Of a stretch of DNA of 64,000 nt, positions 1 through 16,982 are shown piece after piece. Origin of the DNA: Oasisia sp. SBJ-2009 (lineage: Eukaryota; Annelida; Polychaeta; Sabellida; Siboglinidae). A model generated the notes under the pieces. The model was given only the letters and a program-made list of their open reading frames with translations. It did no database searches and was not told the DNA's origin. The stretch spans positions 12,948,912-13,012,911 of the forward strand of contig OZ024861.1 in NCBI GenBank assembly GCA_964017155.1, read 5' to 3'. Each line of letters begins with the position of its first letter. The first letter of the stretch is position 1. The translations under genes and the position numbers were made by a program.

Positions 1-391
1 TAAGTGATATTGTATCGGTGAAAAGACGACTGAACAGAATTACTCGTGTCGACATTTATATGCTCAGTAACTGCTTGGTCCACGTGATAATAGACACGTT
101 ACTGCCAGGGTAAAATTTAATGCCATGCCTATAAATTGGCGAAACGTGAATTGTCCAAGAATTAGCGCAAATTCATCACATCAAACTGTCGCCACAGTTG
201 AAGTATATGTCCATCCCCAAATCGTGTTGGTCGGTTTTAGAATCATCAAATAACTGTCCATTGCAAAAATGCCAGATAATTATTGAATAAGGAGCGTTTA
301 CGGACTGCTTGCAATTGTGGAACTGTGACTAGTCAAAATGCATGCAACTACACACTCACGTTAATATATCATAATATATTATGTAAGTATG

Positions 392-419
392 CAGTAAATG
401 TACTTGAATATTTAATAAA

Positions 420-467
<48 letters not shown>

Positions 468-495
468 TTTATTAAATATTCAAGTACATTTACTG
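392..495. repeat. Perfect 104-bp palindrome with TA core
   Basis: The arm at 392-426 begins cagtaaatgtacttgaat and is matched exactly in reverse complement at 461-495. The centre between them is pure TA, which is self-complementary, so the whole segment is one perfect inverted repeat. It could be a small foldback MITE or a cruciform-forming microsatellite. No coding content is seen. Confidence 0.9.
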
Positions 496-499
496 GTTA

Positions 500-504
<5 letters not shown>

Positions 505-574
<70 letters not shown>

Positions 575-595
575 GTGTATGTATGTATGTATCTT
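505..595. repeat. (TA)n microsatellite followed by TGTA repeats
   Basis: An uninterrupted TA dinucleotide run is followed by gtgtatgtatgtatgtatc. It is a simple repeat and lies just downstream of the 104-bp palindrome. Confidence 0.95.
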
Positions 596-999
596 GAGCA
601 CATCACGGGAGAGTTGTCAGACACGAAAGTGTCGACAAACATCGTACTAAAACATATACATAACACATTCTTTAAGAAACCATTTCTTCATATGGGTTTC
701 ACACTAGGATTGAACCAGCAAATCCCACGCCTGTGGGCATTCGATACCCTGACATTATAGCATGGAGAGGGAACACTTGTGAGATCATCGATACCAGGAT
801 TTGGGCCGACAATTTCGTTATCAGTGAAGCCCATAGTTGCAAAGTAGCATATTACACCAACCCGCCATTAATAAATGGTATGAGAATGTTTAACTCAAAA
901 TCCTGACCTGCTGGGATAAATATGACTTCCGATCTGGAACCAGCATATTGGATTTATTAATCTAAATTGATTCCGCTAGCAAAAGTTGTGGTATTGCAA

Positions 1000-1243
1000 A
1001 ATCGACGAAATCGACGAAATCGACGAAATCGACGAAATCGACGAAATCGACGAAATCGACGAAATCGACGAAATCGACGAAATCGACGAAATCGACGAAA
1101 TCGACGAAATCGACGAAATCGACGAAATCGACGAAATCGACGAAATCGACGAAATCGACGAAATCGACGAAATCGACGAAATCGACGAAATCGACGAAAT
1201 AGACGAAATCGATGAAATCGAACAAATCGACGAAATCGACTAA
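1000..1243. repeat. 9-bp tandem satellite (unit atcgacgaa)
   Basis: About 27 near-identical 9-bp copies are present, with the last few units mutated. Because the unit is three codons long, several frames read open as simple tripeptide repeats (for example D-F-V on the minus strand). These are by-products, not genes. Confidence 0.95.
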
Positions 1244-1297
1244 GTACAATAAACCAACATGAAATCCACTAAAACGACTAAGTCCTACGAGAAATAT

Positions 1298-1515
1298 GTA
1301 CGTTATTACATTATCAGGCGAATGTTATTACATTATCAGGCAAGAGGAGTTTATTACATTATCGGTTGAAAATTATTACATTATCGGTTAGCAAGTTTAT
1401 TACATTATCGGTTGATGTTATTACATTAAGAGACGGTTATTACATTATCGGTTGATTTTATTACATTATCGGGCAGTTATTACATTACCGGGCGAGTATT
1501 ACATTATCGGTTGTA
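1298..1515 (+). repeat. Irregularly spaced ttattacattatcgg motif cluster
   Basis: About ten copies of a 15-bp motif, ttattacattatcgg with minor variants, are separated by short unequal spacers (mostly under 10 bp). Unlike a normal tandem repeat, the motif is conserved and the linkers are not. The function is unknown. Confidence 0.75.
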
Positions 1516-1955
1516 ACAGACGACCAACGATGCGAAAAATCACGATTGTTGGCGTTTAATCCAATAATATTATTATTGTTAAATATACGTATCGTATGTT
1601 GTTGTTTTTCTGTGCATGTAAAGCAAACGCCTGTAATGTAACGAATTGTTGTTCCAAATGCCATATTTGTAATATGGCATGTTCTGCCAATTCCTAAAAC
1701 AGCTTTTCTCAGATGCCAGTCTAAATGTCTGTACAACTTGTTTCGTGCATTAGGTCTATGCAGAGTACATTTGTATTTCAATTTGCTCTTGAATACTTCA
1801 TTGGTGTTTGAGCTGACTGACGTGTCAATTACCCAACAAGCAACACCAGTCTGCACTTGAATGACCGCGCTCTTTAGAGTTACACCAGGCAACTCAATGT
1901 CACCATCCGTCGTACGTGAATGCTTTGAGTATCGGTTTTCTCGGTGATTTCCCAC
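1485..1955 (-). CDS. Orphan open reading frame, 156 residues, doubtful
   Basis: This is an open frame starting with MGNHRENRYSKHSRTTDGD that I do not recognise. Its 3' end overlaps the ttattacattatcgg motif cluster, and the middle contains an Asn run from an AAT microsatellite. I see no domain, signal peptide, splice pattern or promoter. It may be a chance open frame or part of an unknown mobile element. I list it only because it is the longest non-repetitive open frame in the first 10 kb. Confidence 0.12.
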   Translation of the reverse strand: MGNHRENRYSKHSRTTDGDIELPGVTLKSAVIQVQTGVACWVIDTSVSSNTNEVFKSKLKYKCTLHRPNARNKLYRHLDWHLRKAVLGIGRTCHITNMAFGTTIRYITGVCFTCTEKQQHTIRIFNNNNIIGLNANNRDFSHRWSSVTTDNVILAR

Positions 1956-2389
1956 GCGGGTTTTTCCGCCAATTATCCCGCAATTGACACTTCACCAAAG
2001 CACGGTGGTAATGGGTTGACCAGCTCACGGAATAACATAAATTACGGTGACCAAAGTAGACAGCTTGGTATATTTATTACTACCCGAACAACGCCATACG
2101 TTTCAGGCGATACCTGTGTAAGAATTTCCTTCCAGTCCTACCCTTTCGCAGAGAAATGATTCATTGTACAAATAGGATTAAGTTAGGAATTCACAACTCA
2201 TGTCGCTGGCTGCAGTCCAAGAAGTGACAAGACAACGAAAGTGTCATCATTCTCTATGTGCGTGATGATTAATGGCTATTAAGGATTCAACGTAATAGTT
2301 GAATATTGCATTTTGTTGTTATTCTTTTCTTTGTATCCCTGTTGTCGGCGATGCGTTGGCCATGATTTCCATTTCCATTGTTCTTTCTT

Positions 2390-2660
2390 TCTGCCACTTT
2401 TCTGTCACTACCTTTCCTATCAGCAGTCTCCAATTCATTCTATTTGTTGCTCTTTTTCTCCCACTCTTTCTGGGTCTCTCTTATTGCAGTCATCTCATCG
2501 CAATTTCGGTCTTTCTCACCTCATTTTTCCCTCCACTTTCTGGACATCTACACTCTTTGACAGTTTTTTATCTTCCATTCTCTCCACATGACCAGCCCAT
2601 GTTAATCTACACCTCACCAATGTTTGCTTAAAACTTTCCTCATTCCAGCCTCCATTTTCA
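2390..2660 (-). pseudogene. LINE retrotransposon remnant (C-terminal region of ORF2)
   Basis: Read on the minus strand, the segment gives CRLTWAGHVERMEDKK, then after stops or shifts RPKLR, DDCNKRDPERVG. This matches the conserved region at the end of non-LTR retrotransposon ORF2 proteins (the 'W-x-GHV-x-RM ... RP-x-x-RW-x-D ... RD' signature). Several in-frame stops show it is dead. The rest of the element is not recognisable nearby. Confidence 0.7.
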
Positions 2661-2699
2661 GTTCATCCATTCTTCTCTTATACGCTCTCTTTAACTCCC

Positions 2700-3335
2700 A
2701 CGATTCTTCTTACCAGGTTGTTTTCGCAAACGTGAACCTTCTGTTGTTTCTCTGTTAGTGGCATCGTCCGACTAATGTAAGTGTAATCACATTCAGCGGA
2801 TTGATCGGGTGAAATGTTTGAAAACCGTTAAACGATCTTCATAATAAATGTTGTCTCAACCATTGTCCCAGTGCAATAAATTTGAATCGTCTTGAGCATT
2901 AGCAGCGCGCCCCACTGCGTGTGTTAAGTTTTATGTTTGGTAAATTCTCACAGATTTGGAATTCCCACGGGTTAATGATATGAGGACTATAGTAAAAGCA
3001 GTTTATATTACATCGACATAGTACTAAATCACGGTGTTCTTCGTGGTAATGTACAGTTCGCGTAGCATTTTAGCACCGACAGTCTACTGTATAATGGAGC
3101 GTATGTATATCATATGTCCTACCTTCAACATTTATCACTGCAACACACAAAACATTCACACACATTCCAAACTTCGCTTAATAATAGATGGTTTAGAGCA
3201 AAGAAAGCTATAACATTTATAACATGCGTTAAACATGTCACCGACCTCCGAAATTAGCAAATGAAGTGGTTTATTTCTACAAAAAGTGCAGTTACGGTAC
3301 GTCGACTTGGTTTGATTGAAAACATGTTCATCGTG
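2700..3335. other. Unannotated AT-rich stretch
   Basis: I see no open frame of note, no RNA gene and no clear repeat here. The sequence is ordinary AT-rich intergenic DNA. Confidence 0.6.
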
Positions 3336-3338
3336 GTG

Positions 3339-3342
3339 GTTC

Positions 3343-3373
<31 letters not shown>

Positions 3374-3461
3374 CGTGTGCGTGTGCGTGTGCGTGTGCGT
3401 GTGCGTGTGCGTGTGCGTGTGCGTGTGCGTGTGCGTGTGCGTGTGCGTGTGCGTGTGCGTG

Positions 3462-3517
<56 letters not shown>

Positions 3518-3540
3518 TGTGCGTGTGCGTATGCGTGTGA
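3339..3540. repeat. Compound GT / GTGTGC / GTGC microsatellite
   Basis: The run passes from (GT)n to (GTGTGC)n to (GTGC)n and back. Open frames of Val-Cys or Arg-Val repeats across it are artefacts. Confidence 0.95.
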
Positions 3541-3886
3541 CTTTTGTGACTTAAATGAGAGAAAACATGTATGACTGCATTTTTACCACGGGCAACGCCT
3601 GGTAACTAACATAAACTAATATTAGCAGTTTACACAGTGTTTCTGGCAGTCGAAAGTATTCACAAATATTCACAAAATATATGACACTGACTACTTTATT
3701 ACATCTACTATACACGCATGTGCATAAATTATATATTGATGTTCCGATGATTTTTTTCATAGAACGAAGATGCTAGTTAGCTGGATTTCTAACGAAATAT
3801 TACATTGTTGATAAACTGGGAAGTAGGGTCATGGATCTGGATCACAGGTATACACGCGTGTGTAGGTGTTTAAAAATATAGTAGAA

Positions 3887-4213
3887 GGCAAGTTCTTATA
3901 TAGCGCAGTATCCAGTCATCAGGACCGCTCAAAGCGCTTTACACTTTACTTCCCTGACATACCTGTTCACTCTGACACCATCTCGGCTTCTCTGGGTAGC
4001 ATCCAGCCATATGCTACAATTAATGCGTGATGGCTGCCCGTGCACATATCCACCTCTGTCTATAGCCAGGTACTCATTTATATAGCTGAGTGAACTGGAG
4101 CTATGTAGAGTGAAAAACTTGCCTAAAGGTTTTAACACCGCAGCATAGGATTCGAACCCGGTTTCTCGTAGTCGAGAGTCCGAAGCTCTACCCATGAGCC
4201 ATTGCGCTCTAGG
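3887..4213 (-). mobile_element. tRNA-derived SINE
   Basis: On the minus strand the element starts near 4213 with a tRNA-like head. It has an A-box-like tggctcatgggtagagc and a B box ggttcgaatcc about 35 bp downstream, so a Pol III internal promoter is plausible. The body ends with aagcgctttgagcggtcc and tatataagaacttgcct. A diverged copy lies at 12,568-12,860. The tRNA-like head lacks a good acceptor stem, so I call it a SINE rather than a tRNA gene. Confidence 0.75.
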
Positions 4214-4449
4214 TAGCTTGATGTTGTTGTCTATGACGACATTTAGAGATATATTGGCCGACTAACCAACGGCATTTGGTGACGGAGTCATGCAAAATGG
4301 TCAGTAAAACGCGGAGTTCACTCAAGACGAAATTTTTAATGGATGATCGCCGATACCTTAGACACACACGACAGCCAGAAGAAAGAAGGAAAAAGACTAA
4401 AGTGACGGGCGTATATCTTTGACGAAGTAACATGGCAACTCGAAACGTT

Positions 4450-4577
4450 AAAGGGATACTCCAGTCAGTGAGAGGTTCACAGCATTAAATTACATATTAT
4501 GTATACTATATTGGTTGTGCCTAGTAATTATGCACAAAGATCGTTAATAAATTATTAGTTATAGTTTAATGGTATCA
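4450..4577 (+). repeat. Dispersed repeat family, uninterrupted copy
   Basis: The segment from aaagggatactccagtcagt to agtttaatggtatca recurs at 62,959-63,019 plus 63,918-64,000, where the second copy is split by an insertion. This copy therefore shows the empty-site structure. The 3' boundary is unknown because the other copy runs off the window end. Confidence 0.85.
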
Positions 4578-4609
4578 AAAACATGCTATCTTAGATTAAG
4601 GGCGCTGCC

Positions 4610-4653
4610 ATGCGCCAGTGACGTAAACCAAATCGGTTACGTCACTGGCGCAT
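4610..4653. repeat. Short hairpin with 19-20 bp arms
   Basis: The left arm atgcgccagtgacgtaaacc (4610-4629) is complementary to ggttacgtcactggcgcat (4635-4653), with a single indel. It lies just 3' of the dispersed repeat and may be part of it. Confidence 0.8.
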
Positions 4654-5160
4654 TGTTGAAAAGGCGAGGATTGGCGGAATCTTCGCTAGTAATTGTGAGT
4701 GTGACGTAAGCAATCCGCGACGTACTGGATTCATCAAATAGGCTTCGAGGTCCAGCGGCAAGTTTCTCTAGGTTTGTCAAAGTTAGACATCATCAGACGC
4801 CAATTGTTTTGTTTAGGATACAGAAAATAGCGCTAGCATTCTATTCAGTTATAAAAAAATTGGTTTAATAATAAAAAAAATATTTAATCATGATAACCTT
4901 ATAAAATACATATTTTATCATCCCAAGGGTCATAAGGGTTAATATAAAAAGTGTAAGTGGCAGTGGTGCATTTAAAATTGGGACATTTTGTGTTGTTCAC
5001 AATATCTGACCAAGGATCTTATAGCTTCACAAAGATACGCAATATTATCTCGCGATAACTAGACTCGCTTAACCGACTGTCGGTCGGCTGCGAAACTACG
5101 CCGAAAAGACAGTCTGGTGAGTCAGTCGGCTTTTAAATATTTATCCGCGTGATCTATACA

Positions 5161-5500
5161 GTGCTGCCACCTCACGGGCACTGGTTAATCCTGCCGTAAA
5201 TTTCAATTGTATTTTTATTTATTTTGTGTTAATATAAGTTTAATTGTGAATAGTTTATTTTTATAATACAGCATTATTTAATAAATAGGTGTCCTTATTT
5301 AATTTGTGTGTTATTCGTGTGGGGCCAAACAATGCTGCCACCTCACTGATACTGGTTAATCCTGCCGTAATTCTTATTTTATAAACAACTGTTAATTTGA
5401 ATTTTTCTTATTTTTGTGTTAACATAAATTCAATTTTGAATACTTTTCATAGGATATCATTATCTTGTATATCGTTATTTGAATTTTTATTTCATAGTTG
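5161..5500 (+). repeat. Tandem duplication with about 171-bp period
   Basis: A block beginning tgctgccacctcac, with actggttaatcctgccgtaa, occurs at 5162 and again at 5333, each followed by similar AT-rich sequence. There are two diverged copies. Confidence 0.8.
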
Positions 5501-5584
5501 GCCTGAGAGCCAATCAGCGTTTCTACCCTAATCTGGGGTAAGGCCGCACTGGCGGATCGAAAATGCAGAACGTCTCTCTCCCCA

Positions 5585-5780
5585 GGCAGAGTTGAATTGA
5601 ATTGAATTGAATTTTATTCACTCTAACCACATATCGTGGTACATAGAGGATCACAGTTTTACAAATACATATATAGAACATGCATAGCACTACATATCAA
5701 TAATTACAGCCGGATTATAATTACACAGCTGTACTACTATCCGTGTGAAATTACATTTATACAAGTTCACGAATAACAGT
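5585..5780 (-). mobile_element. LINE 3' tail with ttcaa microsatellite end
   Basis: Read on the minus strand, the sequence ends agagtgaataaaattcaatt followed by several further TTCAA units. This is the usual appearance of a non-LTR retrotransposon 3' UTR terminating in a short tandem repeat. No coding part is preserved, so the family is not assigned. Confidence 0.45.
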
Positions 5781-6068
5781 CTATAACAGGTCGTTTCTGA
5801 AATTGCTGACCGGTTTTAGCGTAGTGACATCTTGCGAAAGAAACGGTAACTGCGTTTTCGTGTGTTTTCGGCGGCGCTGCCATCTGGCGCATATGGGGAC
5901 ATACCACGAAATGGATTTGTACGCCATAACATGTCGTAGTCCTGCTTAAAAGAACTGCTTTGTGCACTTTTTGTAAATTTCTGGAAGTACTAAATGTAGG
6001 ACTGGTTGAATGGAAGTGATATTTCTGCGTAGCGTGATATCCCAGCTGATAGGCCTACATAATGATAG

Positions 6069-6842
6069 TTCATGTAACGGATATGTATCAAATCGCACTC
6101 ATAGTCAAACAAATTCATATTATTCAGGTAAGGCTTTAACAAGGCTTAACAAGCTGCCGTCCAAAACCAAACTCCAGACGGCATGTGAATAAGGAAGCCT
6201 ATGGCTCTTCGAGTGTTCACTTCAAATTGGTGGGTTGCTCCGACTAAAATGCTGATGATATGGCAGTCATTGCTAAATCGAACAAACACAACGCTAAAAC
6301 GGTCACATTACGACCTGGACTCCTGCATTTGTTATACAATTCACCTCACCTACCTAAAGGCCAGAACTCACTAGGCCTGCCGGCCGATTTTGCATCGGCC
6401 TGTCATCGTGGGACGTCGTGGGGCTTCGGCCGGGCATCGGTTATGGGAGTTCCAAAAATCGTGGCATCGGCCGGGCGTCGTGCGTAAATTTTAATGTATT
6501 TCAGCACATGTTATCATTACATTACATTACACACGTGAACGCATTGTTTAACCGCATGAAATGAGTAGAAAAATTGTATAAGTTTGTATTTGTTAATGAC
6601 CGCCATAACATTGCACAAATATGTTGGCAGTAAAGGTGGGTGACCTACAACAAGATACAAGAAGCTTTATTTAACGTCGGTTTACACGTGAATTTGATAA
6701 CATTAGCTCATCTGAGCTATTTTCCAACAAACCAGTGTAAGGCAACGAGACATAAAACGCATACAGAGTATTTAAAATGACAGCAATAATACATATAAAA
6801 TACGGGTAATGAGTACAAAATAAGTAAAATAATACATGCATG

Positions 6843-6875
<33 letters not shown>

Positions 6876-8141
6876 GGTTTTTTCACTCTGGGCAATCATA
6901 AAGATTGAAATGGGTACATAAAACATGCAAAGCACTTCGCTTTATTTATAATGATTATTCGGCCCGCACCTGGAACAGCCTGCCAAATGAAATGCGAAAA
7001 CAGTAAACTACGGCGAGTTTCGCAGAATGATCCGGAACTGGGATGGCCCATCATGCAATTGCTCTATGTGTAGGTAAACAGCTAACAGCTAACATGTTTG
7101 TCGCCATGCCAATATTATGAATATAGTTTTCGTTGTATACATGCAATATGGATATGTGTAAAATATTGTAAAGCCTTAATTTATTCTTTAGATCTATTTA
7201 TTTGAATGTTTTAAAGTATTTATTATTTTTAATAAGTTTAGTCAGCTAATCACAGAAAATATGTTTTAATGACTTCAATTATTTAAATTAGTTTTATATA
7301 TACATACTGTAAGTCTGTAACATATATTCTCTACATTTTAATTTATATTTATGCTAATGTCTTAAATTTATTTTAACAAATATTATACTTTGCATGTTTT
7401 ATGTACCCATTTCAATATCTATGATTGCCCAGATTGAAAAAAAACTATTGTTATTATTATTAATATACATGCATGAATTATTTAATTTATTTTGTACTCA
7501 TTACCCGTATTTTATATGTTTTATTGCGGTCATTTTAAATACTCTGTATGCTTTTTATGTCTCGTTGCTTTACACTTGTTTGTTGGAAAATAGCTCAGAT
7601 GAGCTAATGTTATCAAATTCACGTGTAAACCGACGTTAAATAAAGCTTCTTGTATCCTGTTGTAGGTCACCCACCTATACTACCAACATATTTGCTGTAA
7701 TGTTATGGCGGTCATTAATAAATACAAACTTACACAATCCTTCTGCTCATTTCATGCGTTTAAACAATACGTTCACGTGTGTAATGTAATGATAACATGT
7801 GCTGAAATACATTTAAATTTACGCACGAAGCACGGCCGATGCCACGATTTTTGGAACTCACATAACCGATGCCCGGCCGATGCCCCACGACGTCCCACGA
7901 TGACAGGCCGATGCAAAATCGGCCGGCAGGCCTAGTGAATTCCGGCCTTCAGCTACGTGAGGTGAATTGTATAACAAATGCAGGAGTCCAGGTCGTAATG
8001 TGACCGTTTTCGCGTTGCGTTTGTTCGACTTAGCAATGACTGCCATATCATCGGAATTTTAGTCGGAGCGACCCATCTTTACCTAAATAATATGAATTTG
8101 TTTGACTGCGAGTGCGATTAGATACATATCGGTTACATGAA
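6069..8141. repeat. 2-kb foldback / inverted duplication
   Basis: The arms run from about 6069-6937 and 7393-8141 and are clearly homologous in opposite orientation, around a loop of about 455 bp. Matching landmarks include tcatgtaacggatatgtatc at 6070 versus gatacatatcggttacatga near 8121, the ggcctgccggccgattttgc block near 6380 versus its complement near 7913, and ttttatgtacccatttcaat at the inner edges. The left arm carries about 100 bp (about 6130-6225) that the right arm lacks. The loop contains a LINE tail, and the inner 250-300 bp of each arm is that LINE's 3' UTR. Confidence 0.9.
6952..7077 (+). pseudogene. LINE ORF2 C-terminus inside the foldback loop
   Basis: The frame reads YSARTWNSLPNEMRKQ, then with a one-base shift YGEFRRMIRNWDGPSC ending CNCSMCR and a stop. 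'ARTWNSLPNEMR' followed by a short basic stretch and a terminal Cys cluster is typical of the last residues of non-LTR retrotransposon ORF2. The 3' UTR continues to a possible polyadenylation signal in gttaaataaagcttcttgta near 7640. Confidence 0.75.
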
Positions 8142-8144
8142 CGC

Positions 8145-9235
8145 GGTGATTCTAGACTTACTGTCAACAGCAACCCTTTCAAGTTATCTCATTTCATCTT
8201 CTCCTGCACCGTACAACGCAACAAGTCATTCATGTGTGAATGGCATTTTAATAGCAATCAAGTGCTACTTTCAACGGAACCTTAGTGTTTGGTCTACCTG
8301 ACACTAGGGGTATATTTGTGTTGCGCTCTAATTGAACTAGTCGCTTCCAACTGGACACGCTATGTCAGTGGTCACAATGGGAATCATCGTCAGGCCAAAT
8401 ACCTGGCCACTTTCGGACATTTATTGACGAAATAACCTCAAGTACAATGTCCATCAAGAAATGTACATTGACAAAATGTCCTGGATTTGGACTTCTGAGT
8501 GAAAATTAAATTGCACAGTGTGGATAAAAACTCGCCAATGCAATCCCATGATATAGCAAGTTGAACAAATGCAATAACAAAACGTAATTATTGATTTTTA
8601 ACCTTGGGGTGATCAAACCTTTTTAATGTCTTGTCAATAGTCAGCAGTGACTTGTCGTTAAGAAGTTCCGTTATTGTCTTCTTTGCTCGAGGGACTGACA
8701 GTCGATGAATTTATGCGGCATTTGCGTGACTTTGAAATGAACATGACATTTATTTAAAATCGATACTAGAATTGCTTTGTTCGATGTAACAACCTGTGTC
8801 TTAGCATTGCTAAGACAACAGTATTCCCTGCCCAATTCGTTCCTGTCAGCTCACAGTAATTCAGAAGAAAACTTTTGCATTGTAACTTCCTCTACAATCA
8901 TTGCAGGTATTAACGAAAAGATACGTTCTTGCATACGGTATGCGTTTAGAGCTATTCAAGATAACTTACAATCAATTCACTGTTAAACATGTTCTTTCAA
9001 GCACCATCTTGGTGTATCAGTACTCAGCAGTGCACAGTGTGTACATAGTACAATAATTGTTTCATATGTATTTGTTTGGTGTCATTGCCATATACATATA
9101 CTCAATTATATAACTGTTTTATCCGAGGCACAACAGAGTATACATAACTATTGGTACAATGAGGAAATGCGATCTGAGAACTAGCATAGCGATTACTAAT
9201 ACATTTTTCTTGAATGGCTATGTTCAATGGCGTAG
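8145..9235. other. Intergenic stretch without recognisable features
   Basis: Only a short uninformative open frame (8777-8986) is present, and it matches nothing I recognise. No repeats or RNA genes are seen. Confidence 0.6.
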
Positions 9236-9236
9236 T

Positions 9237-9690
9237 AGTATTTTGAGATTGCTGGCTAGTACATCAATGATGTTTTCTTGGTAGCTGGAAATGTGTCCAT
9301 GTTGGGCAGGCGTCATCGCGATTAACTACCGCAAGTATTGATCGTACACTTCTGTTTTGTACAACGGGTGACATATTCAAACGGGTCAACCATGACAACC
9401 TGCAAATAAATTATGCAACATATCACCAGTGACACTCAAACAGGTCGTCCACTTCTTCTACAAATGAGTGACATTAAGTGTCACTAATGACACTTTCAAA
9501 CTGGTCGTCCACCACCATCTGCAAGAGAGAGACACAATATGTGTCACAAGTGACACTTTCAAACTGGTCGTCCACCGCCACCTGCACGTGAGTGAAGCAA
9601 TGTGTCACTGGTGACACTTTACACTAGTCGCACACCTCCATCTGCAAGTGAGTGATACAATGTGTAACTATTGACATATTCAAACGGAAT
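9237..9690 (+). repeat. Dispersed repeat, copy 1, with about 62-bp internal tandem units
   Basis: This segment is about 95% identical by eye to 18,153-18,655. It starts tattttgagattgctggcta and continues into imperfect units built on gtgacactttcaaactggtc and tccaccaccatctgcaag. The relation of the unique 5' part to a known element is unclear. Confidence 0.85.
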
Positions 9691-10080
9691 GAAACAATGT
9701 GTCATTGTTAAGAAAACTTAGCCTGCTCAAACATCATCAGCGGCAGCAACTGAATGTGATAAAGTGTATCTAGTGACATTCTCAGACAAGTCGACCGTTA
9801 CCAACATAGGCAGATTCAGTGGACGTAAGGGCACGTGCCCCCTAGACCTTTGGTGTGTATCCTCGGAAGCCTTATGTGGCAATTGGCAGATATGTGTTAA
9901 TCGTTGAGTCATACTTGTGATAGTGCAACTACTTGAGATAATGATTTTGTTAGACAGTTGTTTTACATATAAAAGGAATTATATACATAAAAGAACTTTC
10001 GTGTGAAAGAACTATGTATGCTTATTTATTATTTTAACGAGTTAATGTTGCATTTTGAGCTAAATTACCATTTGTAACTC
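9690..10080. other. Intergenic, 3' flank of AS3MT
   Basis: No gene is seen. A minus-strand AATAAA (complement ttatttattattttaacg near 10,025) is the nearest candidate polyadenylation signal for AS3MT, about 690 bp beyond the stop. This is a weak assignment. Confidence 0.3.
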
Positions 10081-10087
10081 ATTTACA

Positions 10088-10209
<122 letters not shown>

Positions 10210-10310
10210 GATGCCATATGTTACCAAATATGACACATGGCATTCATTGTATTATTTTTATAAAATGCTTTTGACAGTAGCCATGCTGAGCCAGCAGAGT
10301 AATACACATA

Positions 10311-10385
10311 CAGCATGTAGGTGTGTTATCTTTTACGCATGTAGGTGTGTTATCTTTTACGCATGTAGGTGTGTTGTCTTTTACG
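10311..10385 (+). repeat. 24-bp tandem repeat, about 3 copies
   Basis: The unit gcatgtaggtgtgttatctt plus ttac is repeated three times with one substitution. It is simple tandem DNA. Confidence 0.9.
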
Positions 10386-10718
10386 CCGTTTTTTTGTTTC
10401 TTTTGCGTATTATTTGAAACAACCTTACATGGAGATGAAAAATGAATACATGTAGTATGTGGACTAAGATGATTAATCAGAAATATATATTTAAACGATG
10501 GACAATCTCAGAAGTCTAATTTGATACAATCCACGTCAACAATACTCCCCCTTTTAACAGTTGTTTCAACACCAGAGAAACCGATCATGATCCCAATCAA
10601 AGATATGTCATATTGCTTGCCTTTTCGTAGAATCAGAAAATAATATTCTTTTTCGCAATTTTGTCTGGTTAATGGATGAAAACACAAATGCCATCATTGC
10701 AAGCGAGAACTAATCCTT

Positions 10719-16253
<5,535 letters not shown>

Positions 16254-16400
16254 GGCTGCGGTCTGGCTCTCTCTCTCTCTCTCTCTCCTCACTACACGTA
16301 CTAATCGTGTCTTCAAGTAGTGGTCAGACCTTGAACGGAAAGTTACTTACAAAGAGACATTACATTGACCGCTGATTGGCCAAAGCGCATGCTACAGTAC
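16254..16400 (-). promoter_or_regulatory. AS3MT: AS3MT 5' UTR and proximal promoter
   Basis: Upstream of the start codon (increasing coordinates) lies a GA-rich run (16,267-16,287). About 120 bp from the ATG there is a CCAAT box on the minus strand (complement of ATTGG at 16,374-16,378, in ggccaatcagcgg). No TATA box is evident. The promoter assignment rests on position and the CCAAT box only. Confidence 0.4.
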
Positions 16401-16880
16401 AATACAACTGTAGCACAAATAGTGTCTTGCAGGTCAAGGTGTCCTCGGCAGCTGCTATTAAAAATACGCATTCACCCATGACCGTGTTGATTGCGATCAC
16501 ATCGATTAACAGACGCAAGTGATCCATATCTACACGGGACATGCGCTCATGTCACGCCCCTTTCCCGTCAAAGTGTGGCGTGCAAACCGCATGAATTACT
16601 CCTGATATTGGACATGTATACATCGTCTTCTTAGAATTTTAATATTGCAAACAAAGTACAAAATTCCCATGTCACCTATGAAGACGTACGTATTCTTATC
16701 GTGACAGCACCTAGGCCTACCACCCAATTCTGACACAAAGCCATCGACTGATTCTCAGTATAACTGACGCAAACAAAAGGCAGTTGGCGACCTGATTTGT
16801 CAAGGCCGAATTCAGTGGACCAAAACCAGTGGAAATGAACCAGGTTGACCAGAGCGAAAAGCGTATTAGTTCAAGAACTA
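16400..16880. other. Intergenic stretch upstream of AS3MT
   Basis: No gene or clear repeat is seen. It could contain distal promoter elements of AS3MT. Confidence 0.5.
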
Positions 16881-16883
16881 ATG

Positions 16884-16956
<73 letters not shown>

Positions 16957-16982
16957 TGTGTGCGTGCGTGCGTGCGTGCGTG
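16884..16982. repeat. (GT)n-(GTGC)n microsatellite
   Basis: Similar in composition to the run at 3339-3540. Confidence 0.95.

Noticed and set aside
2299..2631. 110-residue hydrophobic plus-strand open frame (membrane protein-like)
   Set aside because: It is the antisense shadow of the LINE ORF2 remnant read on the minus strand.
4138..4213. tRNA gene on the minus strand
   Set aside because: A and B boxes are present, but the acceptor stem does not pair well and the sequence continues into a repeated SINE body.
16254..16316. Upstream methionine that would extend AS3MT by 21 residues (RERERES stretch)
   Set aside because: The extension is a translated GA microsatellite without family counterpart. 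The methionine at 16,253 fits the family N-terminus.
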